Shown here: piece by piece, positions 18,750 through 28,652 of the stretch
Position numbering within the stretch: position 1 is the stretch's first letter
Layout: every line of letters begins with the position of its first letter
From: Eubacteriales bacterium
GTDB taxonomy: Bacteria; Bacillota; Clostridia; Lachnospirales; Lachnospiraceae
Direction: 5' to 3'
Assembly (NCBI GenBank): GCA_030524545.1
Contig: JAUNGM010000013.1
Span: forward strand, 51,068-115,067
Length of the DNA stretch: 64,000 bases
Made by a program: the position numbers and the translations under genes
The notes under the pieces: generated by a model
Told to the model about the DNA's origin: nothing
Seen by the model: only the letters and a program-made list of their open reading frames with translations
The model's database searches: none

Positions 18750-21571
18750 ACCATTAACACCGCCCTGAAATCATAATTTTTTTCTCTACGGTAATGATAC
18801 AGCATAAATGCAAAAATAACAATTGCTGCAGCAAAAATCGCAGTCAGATAAATCCACCAGGGAAATGCAATCCTCACATAACCAAACCGCCAGATCACAC
18901 ATCTTTTCAGCCCCAGGATCAGGGGTGTGGAAATTAAAACCGTCCAGATGCTGCTGCGGACCAGCAGGCTTCCCGCCTCATAAAACAGCATTTTTTCAAT
19001 CTGCTTCTGCGTCATTCCCACGGAAACCATCATTGCAAAATGCCGCTTCTGCTCGGAAATCCATCCATGAATGGAATTATAAAGATTTAAAAGACAGATC
19101 ATGGAAGTCAGTAATACAAAACCTGTCAGCAGAATGCAGATAATACTGTTGATCGCATCCGCAAATTTTTCTGTGTATTCCGCCGGATAAAACAGATAAT
19201 TGGAATCCTCGCCTTCTGCCAGGGCACTTAAGCGCCGGACTAATCCCGCTGATTCCCCGCCAAGCCGCAAAGACAACGTTCTGTCCATGGTATGACCTCT
19301 TTCCTCCGGCTTCTCATGGTCAAGCAGAATGTCATTGATCCTGTCCCCGGTTTCCAAATCCACGATTATCCACATGGTTTCTGAATGGAATACAAAATAA
19401 TCCTCCAATTGCTCTTTTGCAGCAAATCCGGCAATGCGAAGTGGAAAAGCAACCTGGTCATCTTTCCCCGCGGAATATAAGCTCAGAGGAAGCTCTTCCC
19501 CCTTTTTCAGATCCGTCATTTTCTCTACCTCATAAAATGCAAATCTCTCCGCTTCCATTTCTCCCACGCCCCAATTTTCCGTAGATACTTCCCCGTTCTG
19601 GACAACAATGGCACAGGGGGTATCGTCCTGATCCAACAGTTCCATATCCGTATCTGTTGCTTTCGCGATCTCGTCAAAAACATCCTTCTCCACCGCCATG
19701 ATACTCAGAACAGACCTTCCGCCATCAAAATGCCCCTCAAACTCCTCATCCGACAATTCTCTGTGATAATATAGGTTGAAAATCTTGTGGACATCTGTCC
19801 AATACTCCTGGCTTAAGGAATCACGGGGAACACTGCCGACAAACATTCCGCAATAGCTTTCACTCACCGCTTCTATGGCCGGATCATTTTGGATCTCCTT
19901 TTTCAGCTTTTCAAACTCCTCTTGTTCCTTCAGGCTGCCGTTTGTCATAGAAAACTGGTAATCCCAGCCTTCAAAATTGCTCCTCACAGTATCTGTATCA
20001 AGCATCCGGTAGCTGACTAATTTTGTGATCATCTGCGCGCCTGATACGGTAACGATCAGGATTACCATAAAAGCTGCAGCCGCCCGTTTCATTCCTCTTG
20101 TTTTCTGCTTCTGATACCGCAGGGAATTCCTTGCAAGCAGCCTCTCCGCACGCAATCCCGGAAGATATCTTAAATTGCTCCTGGTTCTGGTACGTTCTTT
20201 TTCCAGATTTCCCCTGATGCATTCTATAGGACCGATCTTGCTGATCTTCCTTGCCGGAAGCAGCGCCGATAAAAACACTGTCAGGGCGCTTGCCGCAGCA
20301 ATCAATGCGATATCCCGGTACGAAATCTGCAAATGAATCGGCACTTTTTCAAGCACATTTGCAGAGACAAGCATCACCGTATAGATAAATGGCTGAAACA
20401 GGGACATCCCGATCCACACCACAAGGCAGCCTGCCAGAAAGCCCAGCGGAAGCGCAGGCAAAAAAAGAGAAAACGCCTCAAAATAAACACTGCTGCGCTT
20501 CTGCCTTCCCGTTGCTCCTACACTGCAGAGCATTCCAAGATACCGGCTCCGTTCTTCAAAGGAAATATTAAAAACATTGTAGATAAAGATAATCGCCGCA
20601 GCCATGATCACAATGATAAAGAACGCGGACATTACCCGGACAATAAAGTTTACGACAGAATCCGAGGATGCTCCCGAATAGGCAAGCACATAATTATTAA
20701 ACTCTATCTTGTGGTTTCCTGCAATCTCCTGAAGCTCCTGGTACATATCATCCGGCACCGCTTTCAGATTCAGCATAAGGGACAGGTTAAAGGTACCGTT
20801 TCTGTCGCTGCCGTAGTGTGTAAATGCCTGGTAGCCCGCGGCGCTTTCCTGGTCAAACCAGGGCGTTTCCACAATCCCCACTACGGTCATTTTGGCTTCG
20901 TCTCCTGTATAGTTCTTATCAATCCGAAAGCTGTCGTTTTCCTCAAAAAACGGAAAATCCTGCGGCAGATCCAGTGTTTCTCCATATTCAACAGTCATCT
21001 CCTGATACGGAAAGGTTGTGGTAACACCCTCTGCAATTCCTGTGATCGTCCGGTCGAAATATTTCATCTCTATGGAATCCCCCACGGCGATCTTCGCGCC
21101 GTCATCAACGGCATTCTGACTGATCACGATCTCGCTGCTGTTTTCCGGGAAGCGGCCCTCTTTCAGTTCCAGATTCATCCAGTCAAAACAGGGGCTTTCA
21201 TATGCCTTTACATAGAGGTACGGGCGCATGGAATTTCCGGAAGCAGCAAAGTCTGCATATCCACAGTCGGTTGACCTTGCTGTTTCCTGTACGTAGTCAA
21301 GATTTTGGACTTTTTCCAGCTCCTTTTCGGATATTTCGTACATGCTCACATGCCATTTCCCCTGTTTCTGGGCCCCCACCTCCTGAAGATAACCAACTGC
21401 CGTCTTTCTTCCTGCAAAAACGCAGGTCATAAGAAGCACCATAAAGAAGATCCCAAAGAAGGTCGTCCATGTCCTTTTCCGGTTCATTTTCATATGCTTC
21501 CATGTCACCTGGTATACGATTCTATTCCGCCCGGCAAGTCTCTTTAGGAACGCCGACAACTTCTTTTTCAT
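18746..21571 (-). CDS. FtsX-type ABC transporter permease, large
   Basis: 941 residues, longer than the typical 600-700 of BceB/VraG permeases. After an N-terminal membrane helix (about 33-50) comes an extracellular domain, then three helices of the first FtsX core (about 310-440), another helix near 500-520 (KRAAAAFMVILIVTV), a second large extracellular domain, and a last FtsX core (about 800-930, with IICILLTGFVLLTSMICLLNLYN). Such permeases remove or sense antimicrobial peptides at the cell surface. The ATPase gene overlaps it by 4 bases upstream and the response regulator by 4 bases downstream. Confidence 0.92.
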   Translation of the reverse strand: MKKKLSAFLKRLAGRNRIVYQVTWKHMKMNRKRTWTTFFGIFFMVLLMTCVFAGRKTAVGYLQEVGAQKQGKWHVSMYEISEKELEKVQNLDYVQETARSTDCGYADFAASGNSMRPYLYVKAYESPCFDWMNLELKEGRFPENSSEIVISQNAVDDGAKIAVGDSIEMKYFDRTITGIAEGVTTTFPYQEMTVEYGETLDLPQDFPFFEENDSFRIDKNYTGDEAKMTVVGIVETPWFDQESAAGYQAFTHYGSDRNGTFNLSLMLNLKAVPDDMYQELQEIAGNHKIEFNNYVLAYSGASSDSVVNFIVRVMSAFFIIVIMAAAIIFIYNVFNISFEERSRYLGMLCSVGATGRQKRSSVYFEAFSLFLPALPLGFLAGCLVVWIGMSLFQPFIYTVMLVSANVLEKVPIHLQISYRDIALIAAASALTVFLSALLPARKISKIGPIECIRGNLEKERTRTRSNLRYLPGLRAERLLARNSLRYQKQKTRGMKRAAAAFMVILIVTVSGAQMITKLVSYRMLDTDTVRSNFEGWDYQFSMTNGSLKEQEEFEKLKKEIQNDPAIEAVSESYCGMFVGSVPRDSLSQEYWTDVHKIFNLYYHRELSDEEFEGHFDGGRSVLSIMAVEKDVFDEIAKATDTDMELLDQDDTPCAIVVQNGEVSTENWGVGEMEAERFAFYEVEKMTDLKKGEELPLSLYSAGKDDQVAFPLRIAGFAAKEQLEDYFVFHSETMWIIVDLETGDRINDILLDHEKPEERGHTMDRTLSLRLGGESAGLVRRLSALAEGEDSNYLFYPAEYTEKFADAINSIICILLTGFVLLTSMICLLNLYNSIHGWISEQKRHFAMMVSVGMTQKQIEKMLFYEAGSLLVRSSIWTVLISTPLILGLKRCVIWRFGYVRIAFPWWIYLTAIFAAAIVIFAFMLYHYRREKNYDFRAVLMV

Positions 21572-22269
21572 ATGCTGTCACCTCCCAGCACCCGGATCCT
21601 CTCATCCCTTGTAATCTCTCCATCCTCAATACAAAGCATCCGGTCCGCCTGCAGGGCGATATTTTCATCATGCGTGATCAAAATCAACGTCTGTTTCTGC
21701 GTACGATTCGACTCCTTTAAAAGCTTTACGATCTCTGCTCCTGTATTCCTGTCCAGATTTCCTGTCGGTTCGTCTGCCAGCAAAATGGCCGGGCGGTTGT
21801 ATAAGGCCCTGGCAATGGAAACCCGCTGCTGCTGCCCTCCTGACAATTGGCTTGGCAGGTGATCCCTGCGGTCTTCCAGTCCCATGCTGCGCACAATTTT
21901 ATCCAGTCGCTCCATATCCAGAGTCCTCCCATCCAGCAAATGAGGAAGGCCGATATTTTCGTCCACATTCAGCATAGGAAGCAGATTGTAAAACTGATAG
22001 ATCAGCCCGATCTGCCGTCTGCGGAAAACCGCCAGCCTATCCTCTTTCAAAGAATGGATCTCCGTTCCGTCAATATACACCTTCCCGGAGGTCGGCCTGT
22101 CCACCCCGCCAAGAATATGCAGCAGCGTAGATTTCCCGCTCCCCGACGGCCCCACAATGGAAACAAACTCGCCCTTTTCCACAGAAAATGAGATATTTTT
22201 TAACGCATGTGTACATATATTCCCTTCCCCATAAACCTTCGAAAGATTTTCACACCTTAAAATCTCCAT
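21568..22269 (-). CDS. ABC transporter ATP-binding protein, peptide-resistance type
   Basis: 233 residues of the MacB/LolD-type ATPase class. Walker A GPSGSGKSTLLHILGG (about residue 40), Q-loop in LIYQFYNLLP, signature LSGGQQQRVSIARAL and Walker B ILLADEPTGNLD are all intact. It energises the FtsX-type permease encoded next, overlapping by 4 bases. The gene heads a four-gene operon with the permease, response regulator and kinase, and has an activator-type promoter in front. Confidence 0.96.
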   Translation of the reverse strand: MEILRCENLSKVYGEGNICTHALKNISFSVEKGEFVSIVGPSGSGKSTLLHILGGVDRPTSGKVYIDGTEIHSLKEDRLAVFRRRQIGLIYQFYNLLPMLNVDENIGLPHLLDGRTLDMERLDKIVRSMGLEDRRDHLPSQLSGGQQQRVSIARALYNRPAILLADEPTGNLDRNTGAEIVKLLKESNRTQKQTLILITHDENIALQADRMLCIEDGEITRDERIRVLGGDSI

Positions 22270-22327
22270 GGTATTCCTCCTTCAGAACAATCATAAAAAT
22301 CATAACTCTTAGCGTTTCTTATGATAC

Positions 22328-22382
22328 AGTATAACATCCTGAAATGACACCCCGGTGAATTTTCCGGTGACAGAATTGTCAC
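22328..22382 (-). promoter_or_regulatory. Promoter and BceR-type inverted repeat of the ABC/two-component operon
   Basis: A perfect palindrome GTGACA-N4-TGTCAC (22367-22382) lies 33 bases upstream of an extended -10, TGTTATACT (22328-22333 for the hexamer), with no good -35. This fits the known TGACA-N4-TGTCA pattern of BceR-like regulators activating ABC transporter operons. The matching regulator is at 18069-18749. Confidence 0.68.
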
Positions 22383-22415
22383 TTTAAACGGTAATAAGCA
22401 AAAGCGATCTTACAC

Positions 22416-23657
22416 CTATCCAAGCTTTCCAAACAGTTTTCTTGCACTGACCGCAATGACCAAAGATACGGTTCCGGCGAACAAAATCACCGCATACTCA
22501 AAGCCACCGCACATTTCAAAAAGCACTCCATAGAGCGCATTGCCAAGCGGCTGTGCGCACATGGAGATGGTCAGAACTACCGCAATCACCTTCCCGATCA
22601 GCTTCTGCGGTGTTTCTGCCTGAATGAAAGACATCATCTGTACAGTAAAAACTGTGGAAAATACCATAAGAACAAAACAACACACAATCATAATCATATA
22701 GCACACCACGTCCGAGTGTAACACGATAAATGACAGCCCCATAGGAAATACGCTGGCAGCACAGATGATCAATGAGTTGCCTGCCTTTTGTACACGCAGT
22801 TTATTTGCAAAAAGGCCCGCACACAGTCCGCCTGCCAGTCCTCCCGCAGCCAAAGACCCCTGGGCAAATCCGTAAAGTGTATTTGCCTGCTCTGCCGGAA
22901 AATCCATGACCTCTGTTACCATATAAGGAAGCCCAACAATAATCATTGCGGACATGAACAGATTAATCCCGCATATCATCAGCAGACCCTTTCCGATCGC
23001 AGGTTTTTCCTGCCGAATGAACCGTATACTTTCTGCAAAATCCTTTTTCACAACTGTCCATATCGTTCCCTCAAAAGGTTGTTTTTCAAACGGAATATGA
23101 ATAAAAATTTCCATAATTGCCGAAAGAAAAAAGCATACCGTACACACCCCCAGCACCGGCCGCAGTCCATAAGCACTATATAAAATTCCTCCCAAAACCG
23201 GTCCTGTCAAAGAGGCAAAGGAATTAATCATATTGATCACGGAATTGGCAGCCATAAACTGATCCTGACTTACCAAAGCAGGTACGCTGGCCTGTACCGA
23301 AGGCTGATATGCACCGGCAATTCCATACAAAAGCATCAAGGTAACCGTCAGCAGAAAAACAAGATTTACCTCACCCATAAGAAACGAAAATGCCATAATA
23401 AGGACTGCCGTAGAAAAATCCAGCACAACCATAATATTCTTCTTATTCACTCTGTCCGCAACCATTCCGCCTATAGGAGACAGCAGGATCGCCGGAATAA
23501 ACGCAAGGGCTGTGACCGTTCCGTAAAGTGCGGAAGATCCCGTCTGATTCAGCAGATATAAGGGTAAAGCAAATCTTATTGCCGCATTCCCAAAGAGAGA
23601 GATAATCTGACCGATCACAACTAAGATAAAATCTCTTGAAAACTGTTTTTTGTTCAT
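22416..23657 (-). CDS. MFS transporter (multidrug-type)
   Basis: About 413 residues with twelve hydrophobic segments. The N-terminus MNKKQFSRDFILVVIGQIIS and the loop GGMVADRVNKKNIMVV, the MFS motif A equivalent between helices 2 and 3, place it among Bacillota drug exporters. Start set at the ATG at 23657, behind AAAGGA; upstream starts at 23669 and 23699 are possible. The gene lies next to a TetR regulator on the same strand with a large operator in front of that gene, so it is probably a TetR-controlled efflux pump. Confidence 0.9.
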   Translation of the reverse strand: MNKKQFSRDFILVVIGQIISLFGNAAIRFALPLYLLNQTGSSALYGTVTALAFIPAILLSPIGGMVADRVNKKNIMVVLDFSTAVLIMAFSFLMGEVNLVFLLTVTLMLLYGIAGAYQPSVQASVPALVSQDQFMAANSVINMINSFASLTGPVLGGILYSAYGLRPVLGVCTVCFFLSAIMEIFIHIPFEKQPFEGTIWTVVKKDFAESIRFIRQEKPAIGKGLLMICGINLFMSAMIIVGLPYMVTEVMDFPAEQANTLYGFAQGSLAAGGLAGGLCAGLFANKLRVQKAGNSLIICAASVFPMGLSFIVLHSDVVCYMIMIVCCFVLMVFSTVFTVQMMSFIQAETPQKLIGKVIAVVLTISMCAQPLGNALYGVLFEMCGGFEYAVILFAGTVSLVIAVSARKLFGKLG

Positions 23658-23757
23658 AGTCTGAAGCATCCTTTCTTGTATTTTCCTTTTTAATACCAAA
23701 CGCCGGTATGTATATATTTAAAATATATCTGCCCGTTTTTCAGGGCAGAAATTATAT

Positions 23758-24423
23758 TTATTTGCCGCATGATTTATTTTTCTGATAGATTGATGCCAAT
23801 TCCTGTAATCGATCCAGCATTTCATCATCCACAATATCCAACCCAAAGCCCTGCATCATCTGTCGGAATATCATAAACTTACGGTACGCCTTCTCCTCAG
23901 AATCATCAAACAGCATCGGGTTCATCCAGATATTGGCCGCAAGTATGATCAGCTCTGCCAGCTCTGCCGGAGACTCTGTCTGAATGGAGCCGTCCGCAAT
24001 CCCCTGCTCTATAATCGGCCGGATATAATTCGGCGCCGCATCATCAATTGTTTCCCGAAAGATGCTGTACATCAACCGTGGATTATTTCCCAGGTTCGGC
24101 GCTACTGTAAATATCTCATCCTGAACCGGCCGGCGGATGGATTCTTTAAAAATCGTCCGGAGTTTTTCATTTCCGCTGAGTTCAGAACTGTCACGAATAT
24201 CAGCCAGCATCTTATTGGATTCTGCAGTCATCCTATCCGTGACCGCAACAAGAATATCCTCCTTGGACTTAAAATGATGGTAAATGGCCCCTTTGCTGAG
24301 CCCGCCCAGCTCATTAATGATGTCCTGAATGGATGTCCTCTCATATCCTTTTTCTATAAACAGGCGAAATGCTGCGTCCAATATCAGATTGACCGTTTCC
24401 TCCGGATGCTTATTCCTTGCCAT
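23758..24423 (-). CDS. TetR/AcrR family transcriptional regulator
   Basis: 221 residues. The N-terminal HTH has ILDAAFRLFIEKGYERTSIQ and GLSKGAIYHHFKSKEDILVA, the TetR signature. The C-terminal helical domain (about 75-200) would bind a drug or other ligand. Start at ATG 24423, which follows GGAGG; the frame extends to 24453. It lies 100 bases upstream of the MFS exporter on the same strand and probably represses both through the operator at 24448-24498. Confidence 0.93.
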   Translation of the reverse strand: MARNKHPEETVNLILDAAFRLFIEKGYERTSIQDIINELGGLSKGAIYHHFKSKEDILVAVTDRMTAESNKMLADIRDSSELSGNEKLRTIFKESIRRPVQDEIFTVAPNLGNNPRLMYSIFRETIDDAAPNYIRPIIEQGIADGSIQTESPAELAELIILAANIWMNPMLFDDSEEKAYRKFMIFRQMMQGFGLDIVDDEMLDRLQELASIYQKNKSCGK

Positions 24424-24447
24424 GACATCCTCACCTCCATAAAGCAA

Positions 24448-24498
24448 AAACATACTAACGGTATGTTTAAATTATCATACCGTTAGTATGTTTGTCAA
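24448..24498 (-). promoter_or_regulatory. TetR operator with nested palindromes overlapping the promoter
   Basis: Two 18-bp arms are exact reverse complements (24448-24465 and 24476-24493, 10-bp spacer). Each arm itself contains CATAC-N5-GTATG, giving four half-sites, as when two TetR dimers bind. The minus-strand -35 TTGACA is at 24493-24498 and GATAAT at 24471-24476, so one arm fills the spacer. Confidence 0.78.
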
Positions 24499-24565
24499 CA
24501 ATAATCTTAAAACCCACAATAGTTTTTAAATCATTTGGCCATATTTATGGTTTTATCGCCTCTCC

Positions 24566-25621
24566 TTACTCCTCTTCTTTCTCTGTAAGCTGCTGCAGTT
24601 CTTTCATAAGTTCCGTAAATCTCGGCTCGGATTTCAAAAATCCGGCAGTCTCATCATTATCAAACCCCTGTTTCAGCATAAAGGCGATATTTCTGATATC
24701 CTTCCCTCCGGACTCCATATGTGAGTAAAGCTCGGATTTCCGGTATTTCTGCATATCCCGTATTCCCCGGACTGCCTCGGAAAGAAGCTGCAGAGACTCT
24801 TCCCTGTCCCTGCGCTCCAGTGAGGAAACAAGCTTCAGGTATATCTCATGGTATCTTCCCATCTCAAACAGCCGTGCGAGCTGCTCCTGCTTTTCCAGGA
24901 TCATGGTACAGCGCCCGGAATCCCCTTCCTCAGATGCCAGCGCAAAGATTCCGGTAAATGCTTCACTGGCGGCATGATAACCCGTCTGAATCTGTTCTTC
25001 ATATATCCGGTAAGCATCCGTCACTTTTCCCTGCCATCTGTACAGAAGTGCACGCATTTGTTTGTATTCCGGTTCTCTTCCGGAAAAATATCCCAGGATA
25101 TTTTCTGCGTCATCGTACTTTTTCCGGTTGATATCATTGTAAAACAAAAACTGAGCCGCTGTCTTCCTGGTATCAGCATTCTCACTTTTCAGAAGACGCT
25201 GATAGGCTTTCAGGATATCCTCTGTATATTTCTCCGGTTCCTGCGCACCCAGGATTGCCCTGTATGCATCCAGTATGGGCAGGATATTTAATGCAAGTTT
25301 GTCACAGTTGGGATACTCTCTCAGAATCCCCATTCCCTGTGCAAACAGCGCATCATAATCCATACCCCGGCTTTTCTCTGCCAGTTCGTTCGCGATCCGG
25401 ACAACTTCCCTGTCTGTCGGCTCCTCTTTGTAAGAAAGAAGCGTATCTGTGGTAATTCCGAATATTCTTGCAAGCGGGGACAGCAGGGCAATATCCGGCA
25501 TGGAATATCCATTTTCCCATTTATTGACCGCTGACGAGGTAACTCCCAGATATTCCGCAAGCTCCTCCTGTGTCAGTTGTCTTTCCTTTCTGTATTTCCG
25601 TATGACTTCTCCGATCTTCAT
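24566..25621 (-). CDS. XRE-family regulator with helical repeat domain
   Basis: 351 residues. The first 65 are a Cro/CI HTH (RKERQLTQEELAEYLGVTSS, AVNKWENGYSMPDI). The remaining 280 are alpha-helical and read like degenerate TPR repeats (ADTRKTAAQFLFYNDI, MRALLYRWQGKVTDAYRIYE), a form common in Lachnospiraceae regulators that may sense peptides or proteins. Target unknown. It is on the same strand as the MFS gene at 25810-27102 and lies downstream of it. Confidence 0.88.
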   Translation of the reverse strand: MKIGEVIRKYRKERQLTQEELAEYLGVTSSAVNKWENGYSMPDIALLSPLARIFGITTDTLLSYKEEPTDREVVRIANELAEKSRGMDYDALFAQGMGILREYPNCDKLALNILPILDAYRAILGAQEPEKYTEDILKAYQRLLKSENADTRKTAAQFLFYNDINRKKYDDAENILGYFSGREPEYKQMRALLYRWQGKVTDAYRIYEEQIQTGYHAASEAFTGIFALASEEGDSGRCTMILEKQEQLARLFEMGRYHEIYLKLVSSLERRDREESLQLLSEAVRGIRDMQKYRKSELYSHMESGGKDIRNIAFMLKQGFDNDETAGFLKSEPRFTELMKELQQLTEKEEE

Positions 25622-25809
25622 GCAGCAAAAACCTCCTAAAATGGTTCGATTTTTTCAGTTTCCGCATTGGCCGCTGCAGTCCGGACCGGGAATCTCCCTG
25701 TCCCGTCCGGTTCATCCTTAGTGTACGACAATTTCCCACCCCCGGCAATAGAGACGTATTCCTCTTTTCGCTCATAAAAACGGAATATCATTCAGGTTTT
25801 AGACAATCG

Positions 25810-27102
25810 TTATTCTTCCAGCTCCCACAGATGCTTATCATGTCTGAAATACAGGCAGACAGCAATCCCTGCAAATGCGATCACAAAGAACAGAAATGCT
25901 GCTCCCGAACCTTTTCCGCTGCCGAACATGCGCACCAGAAGGCTGCTGCTTTTCTGAACGGCCATAATCGGTTCGAATACCTGATCTACCAGAATTCCTC
26001 CGAGGAAATAGCCCACCGGAATGGTAAAAAACTGCAGCGAATTTCTCACAGAATAAATTCTTCCCTGCATACTTTCCGGTATATGTAAGCGCAGGATTGC
26101 CTCCAGATTGGTGCTCATCAACGGAATAAATATCCAGCCAAGAAAACCGCCGATACTCCACACAAGTGTCGTCCTTCCAAAAGCAAGAATAAAGTTCTCA
26201 AAGCTCATGGAAAACAGCAGGCAATTGCAGATGACCCTCACACGGCTTTTCGGCTCCTTTACAAAAAAAGAGAGGATACTTCCTGCCAGAGTCGTTGCCC
26301 CGATCACTGCATTGACCATTCCAAGTGCCGCTTCACTGCCGCCGTTTCTGGACAGCAGCATCGCCGGAAATGCCGCATCATAAATCGAAGCCACAAGATT
26401 AATGGCTGCTAAAAACAATATTAAATCCAGGATTCCGCGTTCCTTTTTCAGATAATCAATGCCCTGCTTTGCGGAGGTGAGCATGCTTTCTTTTATCTCG
26501 GCAGGCTGCTCTCCCTCAGGAATTTTAATCAAAAATGCTAATGTCAGAAATGCTGCGGCAAATGTCAGAAGATCGATCGTGATCACTCCATCAATTCCGG
26601 CAATCCCAAGAACCGCAGTAGCAATGATCGGTTTCAGGATGGAATTGAGAGAATTGGAAAAGTACCGTAATCCGCCGACCTTCTGGTAATATTTCCTTGG
26701 CAGCACCCGGGTCGTTGCGACTTCCGAAGCAGGCTGCTGCACAGTATTCATAAAGCCGTTGACCGCATTGATCACATACAAATGCCATATCTGCAGCATG
26801 TCATGCTGCAGTAAAACCAGTGTAATAACCGTAGTGATCGCCGCGACAGTATCACACACCAGCATTGTTTTCTTTTTGTCCCAGCGGTCACTGACTGCTC
26901 CGGCAAAAATACTCAAAATCACATACGGCGCATAGGACCAGACCATCAAAAGTGCAGTCATCAGGGCCGAACCCTTCTGAGAATAAGACCAGATCACCAG
27001 AGCATAGCTGGTCATGCCGCTGCCCAGTGCAGAAAGCGACTGTGTACTCCACAGCATCAAAAAGGTACGCATCTCATATAATGTTTCTTTTAAATTTTTC
27101 AT
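25810..27102 (-). CDS. MFS transporter
   Basis: About 430 residues with twelve hydrophobic segments. The loop GAVSDRWDKKKTMLVCDTVA after helix 2 is the family's motif A. The N-terminus MKNLKETLYEMRTFLMLW follows AAAGGAG 8 bases upstream, so the ATG at 27102 is preferred over 27165. It resembles macrolide/multidrug exporters of the MefA-like group (a type with motif TSYALVIWSYSQKGS in helix 1), but substrate is inferred. It stands between the ferredoxin-like gene and the XRE regulator. Confidence 0.88.
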   Translation of the reverse strand: MKNLKETLYEMRTFLMLWSTQSLSALGSGMTSYALVIWSYSQKGSALMTALLMVWSYAPYVILSIFAGAVSDRWDKKKTMLVCDTVAAITTVITLVLLQHDMLQIWHLYVINAVNGFMNTVQQPASEVATTRVLPRKYYQKVGGLRYFSNSLNSILKPIIATAVLGIAGIDGVITIDLLTFAAAFLTLAFLIKIPEGEQPAEIKESMLTSAKQGIDYLKKERGILDLILFLAAINLVASIYDAAFPAMLLSRNGGSEAALGMVNAVIGATTLAGSILSFFVKEPKSRVRVICNCLLFSMSFENFILAFGRTTLVWSIGGFLGWIFIPLMSTNLEAILRLHIPESMQGRIYSVRNSLQFFTIPVGYFLGGILVDQVFEPIMAVQKSSSLLVRMFGSGKGSGAAFLFFVIAFAGIAVCLYFRHDKHLWELEE

Positions 27103-27317
27103 AGACTTTGCTCCTTTATATATCGTAATTTCTGTTCCTACGATTTTCGCAAAGTCTTCACGCATATCCCCGAACCAGGCACTTCCGCGCCTTTCAGATA
27201 TGCCTCAGGATAGTAATCCTGCTCCATGCCGCCCATCCTGGAAGACCCTGCATGGAGCTGCTGCAATGCACAGTATCATAGCTCTTTCTCCTTTATCAAA
27301 ATAATCCGTTCAAAATC

Positions 27318-28652
27318 TCATTTCTTCTCATACTTATTATACATAGACAACAGCCTGTCCAGATAAACGGACTTAAACTGTTTGCTTGCCAGTGCCTGCT
27401 TTAGCGGCGGAAGCTTTAAGATGGTTCCGAAAACGGCCGCCATGGCACGGTGATTCGCAAATGCCTGATTGTCAAATACCAGATTCTGCAAGGTTCCCTT
27501 CTCAATCGCCTGCAGGACGAAACGATGGGTACTGTTGACCGGCGTAATGATCTGTACAGGACGGCGTTCCAGCTCGATTGCCTTTGTGGGGCAGTTTCTG
27601 GCGCAGACGCCGCAGCCAAGGCAGATTTCCGTATCTACCACCGCATGTTTCTTCCTTTTGCTGCTTCCCGGGGAACCTTCTGCAGGACCGTTCCCGGCGG
27701 TACTCACATTCTCTTCCATGAAAATGGCCAGAATCGGGCAGACCTTGGCGCATTTTCCGCAGCCGATACAGGTTTCCAGGGAAACCTTCGGAATGTAGTT
27801 GGTGGTTGCCACCGGCTGCATGGGACTGAAGCGGCGCGCAGCCTGAAGGGCTTCACAGCAGCATCCGCAGCAGTTACAGATAAATGCCGGATGCTCCCGC
27901 ACGTTTTCCCCGATCTGCACCAGATTGCTGGCATAGGATCGTTCCAGAACATCCTTCGCTTCTTCTTTGGAGATCAGCCTTGCATAATCTCCATGCTCTG
28001 CCAGGGATCGGGCCACATTGTCAAAGGTCAGGCACACATCCCACGGTGCATCAATTTCACAGGGATGTCCCGCATGATATGCCTTATGCCGGCAGTAACA
28101 AAGTCCCAATCCGATGTATTTCGCTTCTTCCACAATATGCGTTGCACGCTCATAATCCAGGATATGATTGGTTTTGTCATTGGTAAGAACCGGTTCCTGT
28201 ACATAAACACGTCCCAGCCTCGTCTCCGTGGCAAAAAACAGGTCTTTGACAAAGTCCTCCTCCACGTTCATATACTGATAATAGAGTTCTCCCAGATATT
28301 TCTGGTCAATATCCCCTCTCGTCCGCATCAGGGCAAATTCAATAAACCCGGCCATGGGCGGCGGCATAACAAACTGCCGCTCTCCGTGGTAATCCGAGTC
28401 CACAAGAAGAGCCTTTTCACAGAGATGATCCAACAGCTTCTCTGCCTTTGCCTCCGTAGTTCCCCAAATTTTTGCTGCTTTTTTCAAAGTAAACGGACGC
28501 ACAGGCAAAAGTGCCACCCATTTCGCTTCTTTTTCCGTATATAAAACCTGAAGAATCTTATAAAGCGTTTCTGACGGCGGTGCACCCTGTGTAAACCAGT
28601 TGATACGTTCTTCCAGGCTCTTGTACGCATCCTTTGTTGTCAAATGTCCCAT
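27318..28652 (-). CDS. Ferredoxin-type 4Fe-4S binding protein
   Basis: 444 residues. A Cys-rich stretch AFICNCCGCCCEAL lies near residue 260. Two classical 4Fe-4S motifs follow: CIGCGKCAKVCPI near 295 and CLGCGVCARNCPTKAIELERR near 345. The N-terminal 100 residues contain a winged-helix-like segment (KKAAKIWGTTEAKAEKLLDHL). Residues about 170-220 have LGLCYCRHKAYHAGHPCEID, another Cys cluster. Proteins of this pattern occur as stand-alone electron carriers or regulators in anaerobes, but the redox partner is not visible here. Single-gene unit divergent from nothing obvious. Confidence 0.82.
   Translation of the reverse strand: MGHLTTKDAYKSLEERINWFTQGAPPSETLYKILQVLYTEKEAKWVALLPVRPFTLKKAAKIWGTTEAKAEKLLDHLCEKALLVDSDYHGERQFVMPPPMAGFIEFALMRTRGDIDQKYLGELYYQYMNVEEDFVKDLFFATETRLGRVYVQEPVLTNDKTNHILDYERATHIVEEAKYIGLGLCYCRHKAYHAGHPCEIDAPWDVCLTFDNVARSLAEHGDYARLISKEEAKDVLERSYASNLVQIGENVREHPAFICNCCGCCCEALQAARRFSPMQPVATTNYIPKVSLETCIGCGKCAKVCPILAIFMEENVSTAGNGPAEGSPGSSKRKKHAVVDTEICLGCGVCARNCPTKAIELERRPVQIITPVNSTHRFVLQAIEKGTLQNLVFDNQAFANHRAMAAVFGTILKLPPLKQALASKQFKSVYLDRLLSMYNKYEKK

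Noticed and set aside
17643-18776. Plus-strand open frame (377 codons)
   Set aside because: Antisense to the kinase and response regulator, both with complete motifs.
20333-21274. Plus-strand open frame (313 codons)
   Set aside because: Antisense to the large ABC permease; rich in His and Lys as expected from reversed hydrophobic codons.
27450-28544. Long plus-strand open frame (364 codons)
   Set aside because: Antisense to the ferredoxin-like gene with its two clear 4Fe-4S motifs; the frame is a composition shadow.
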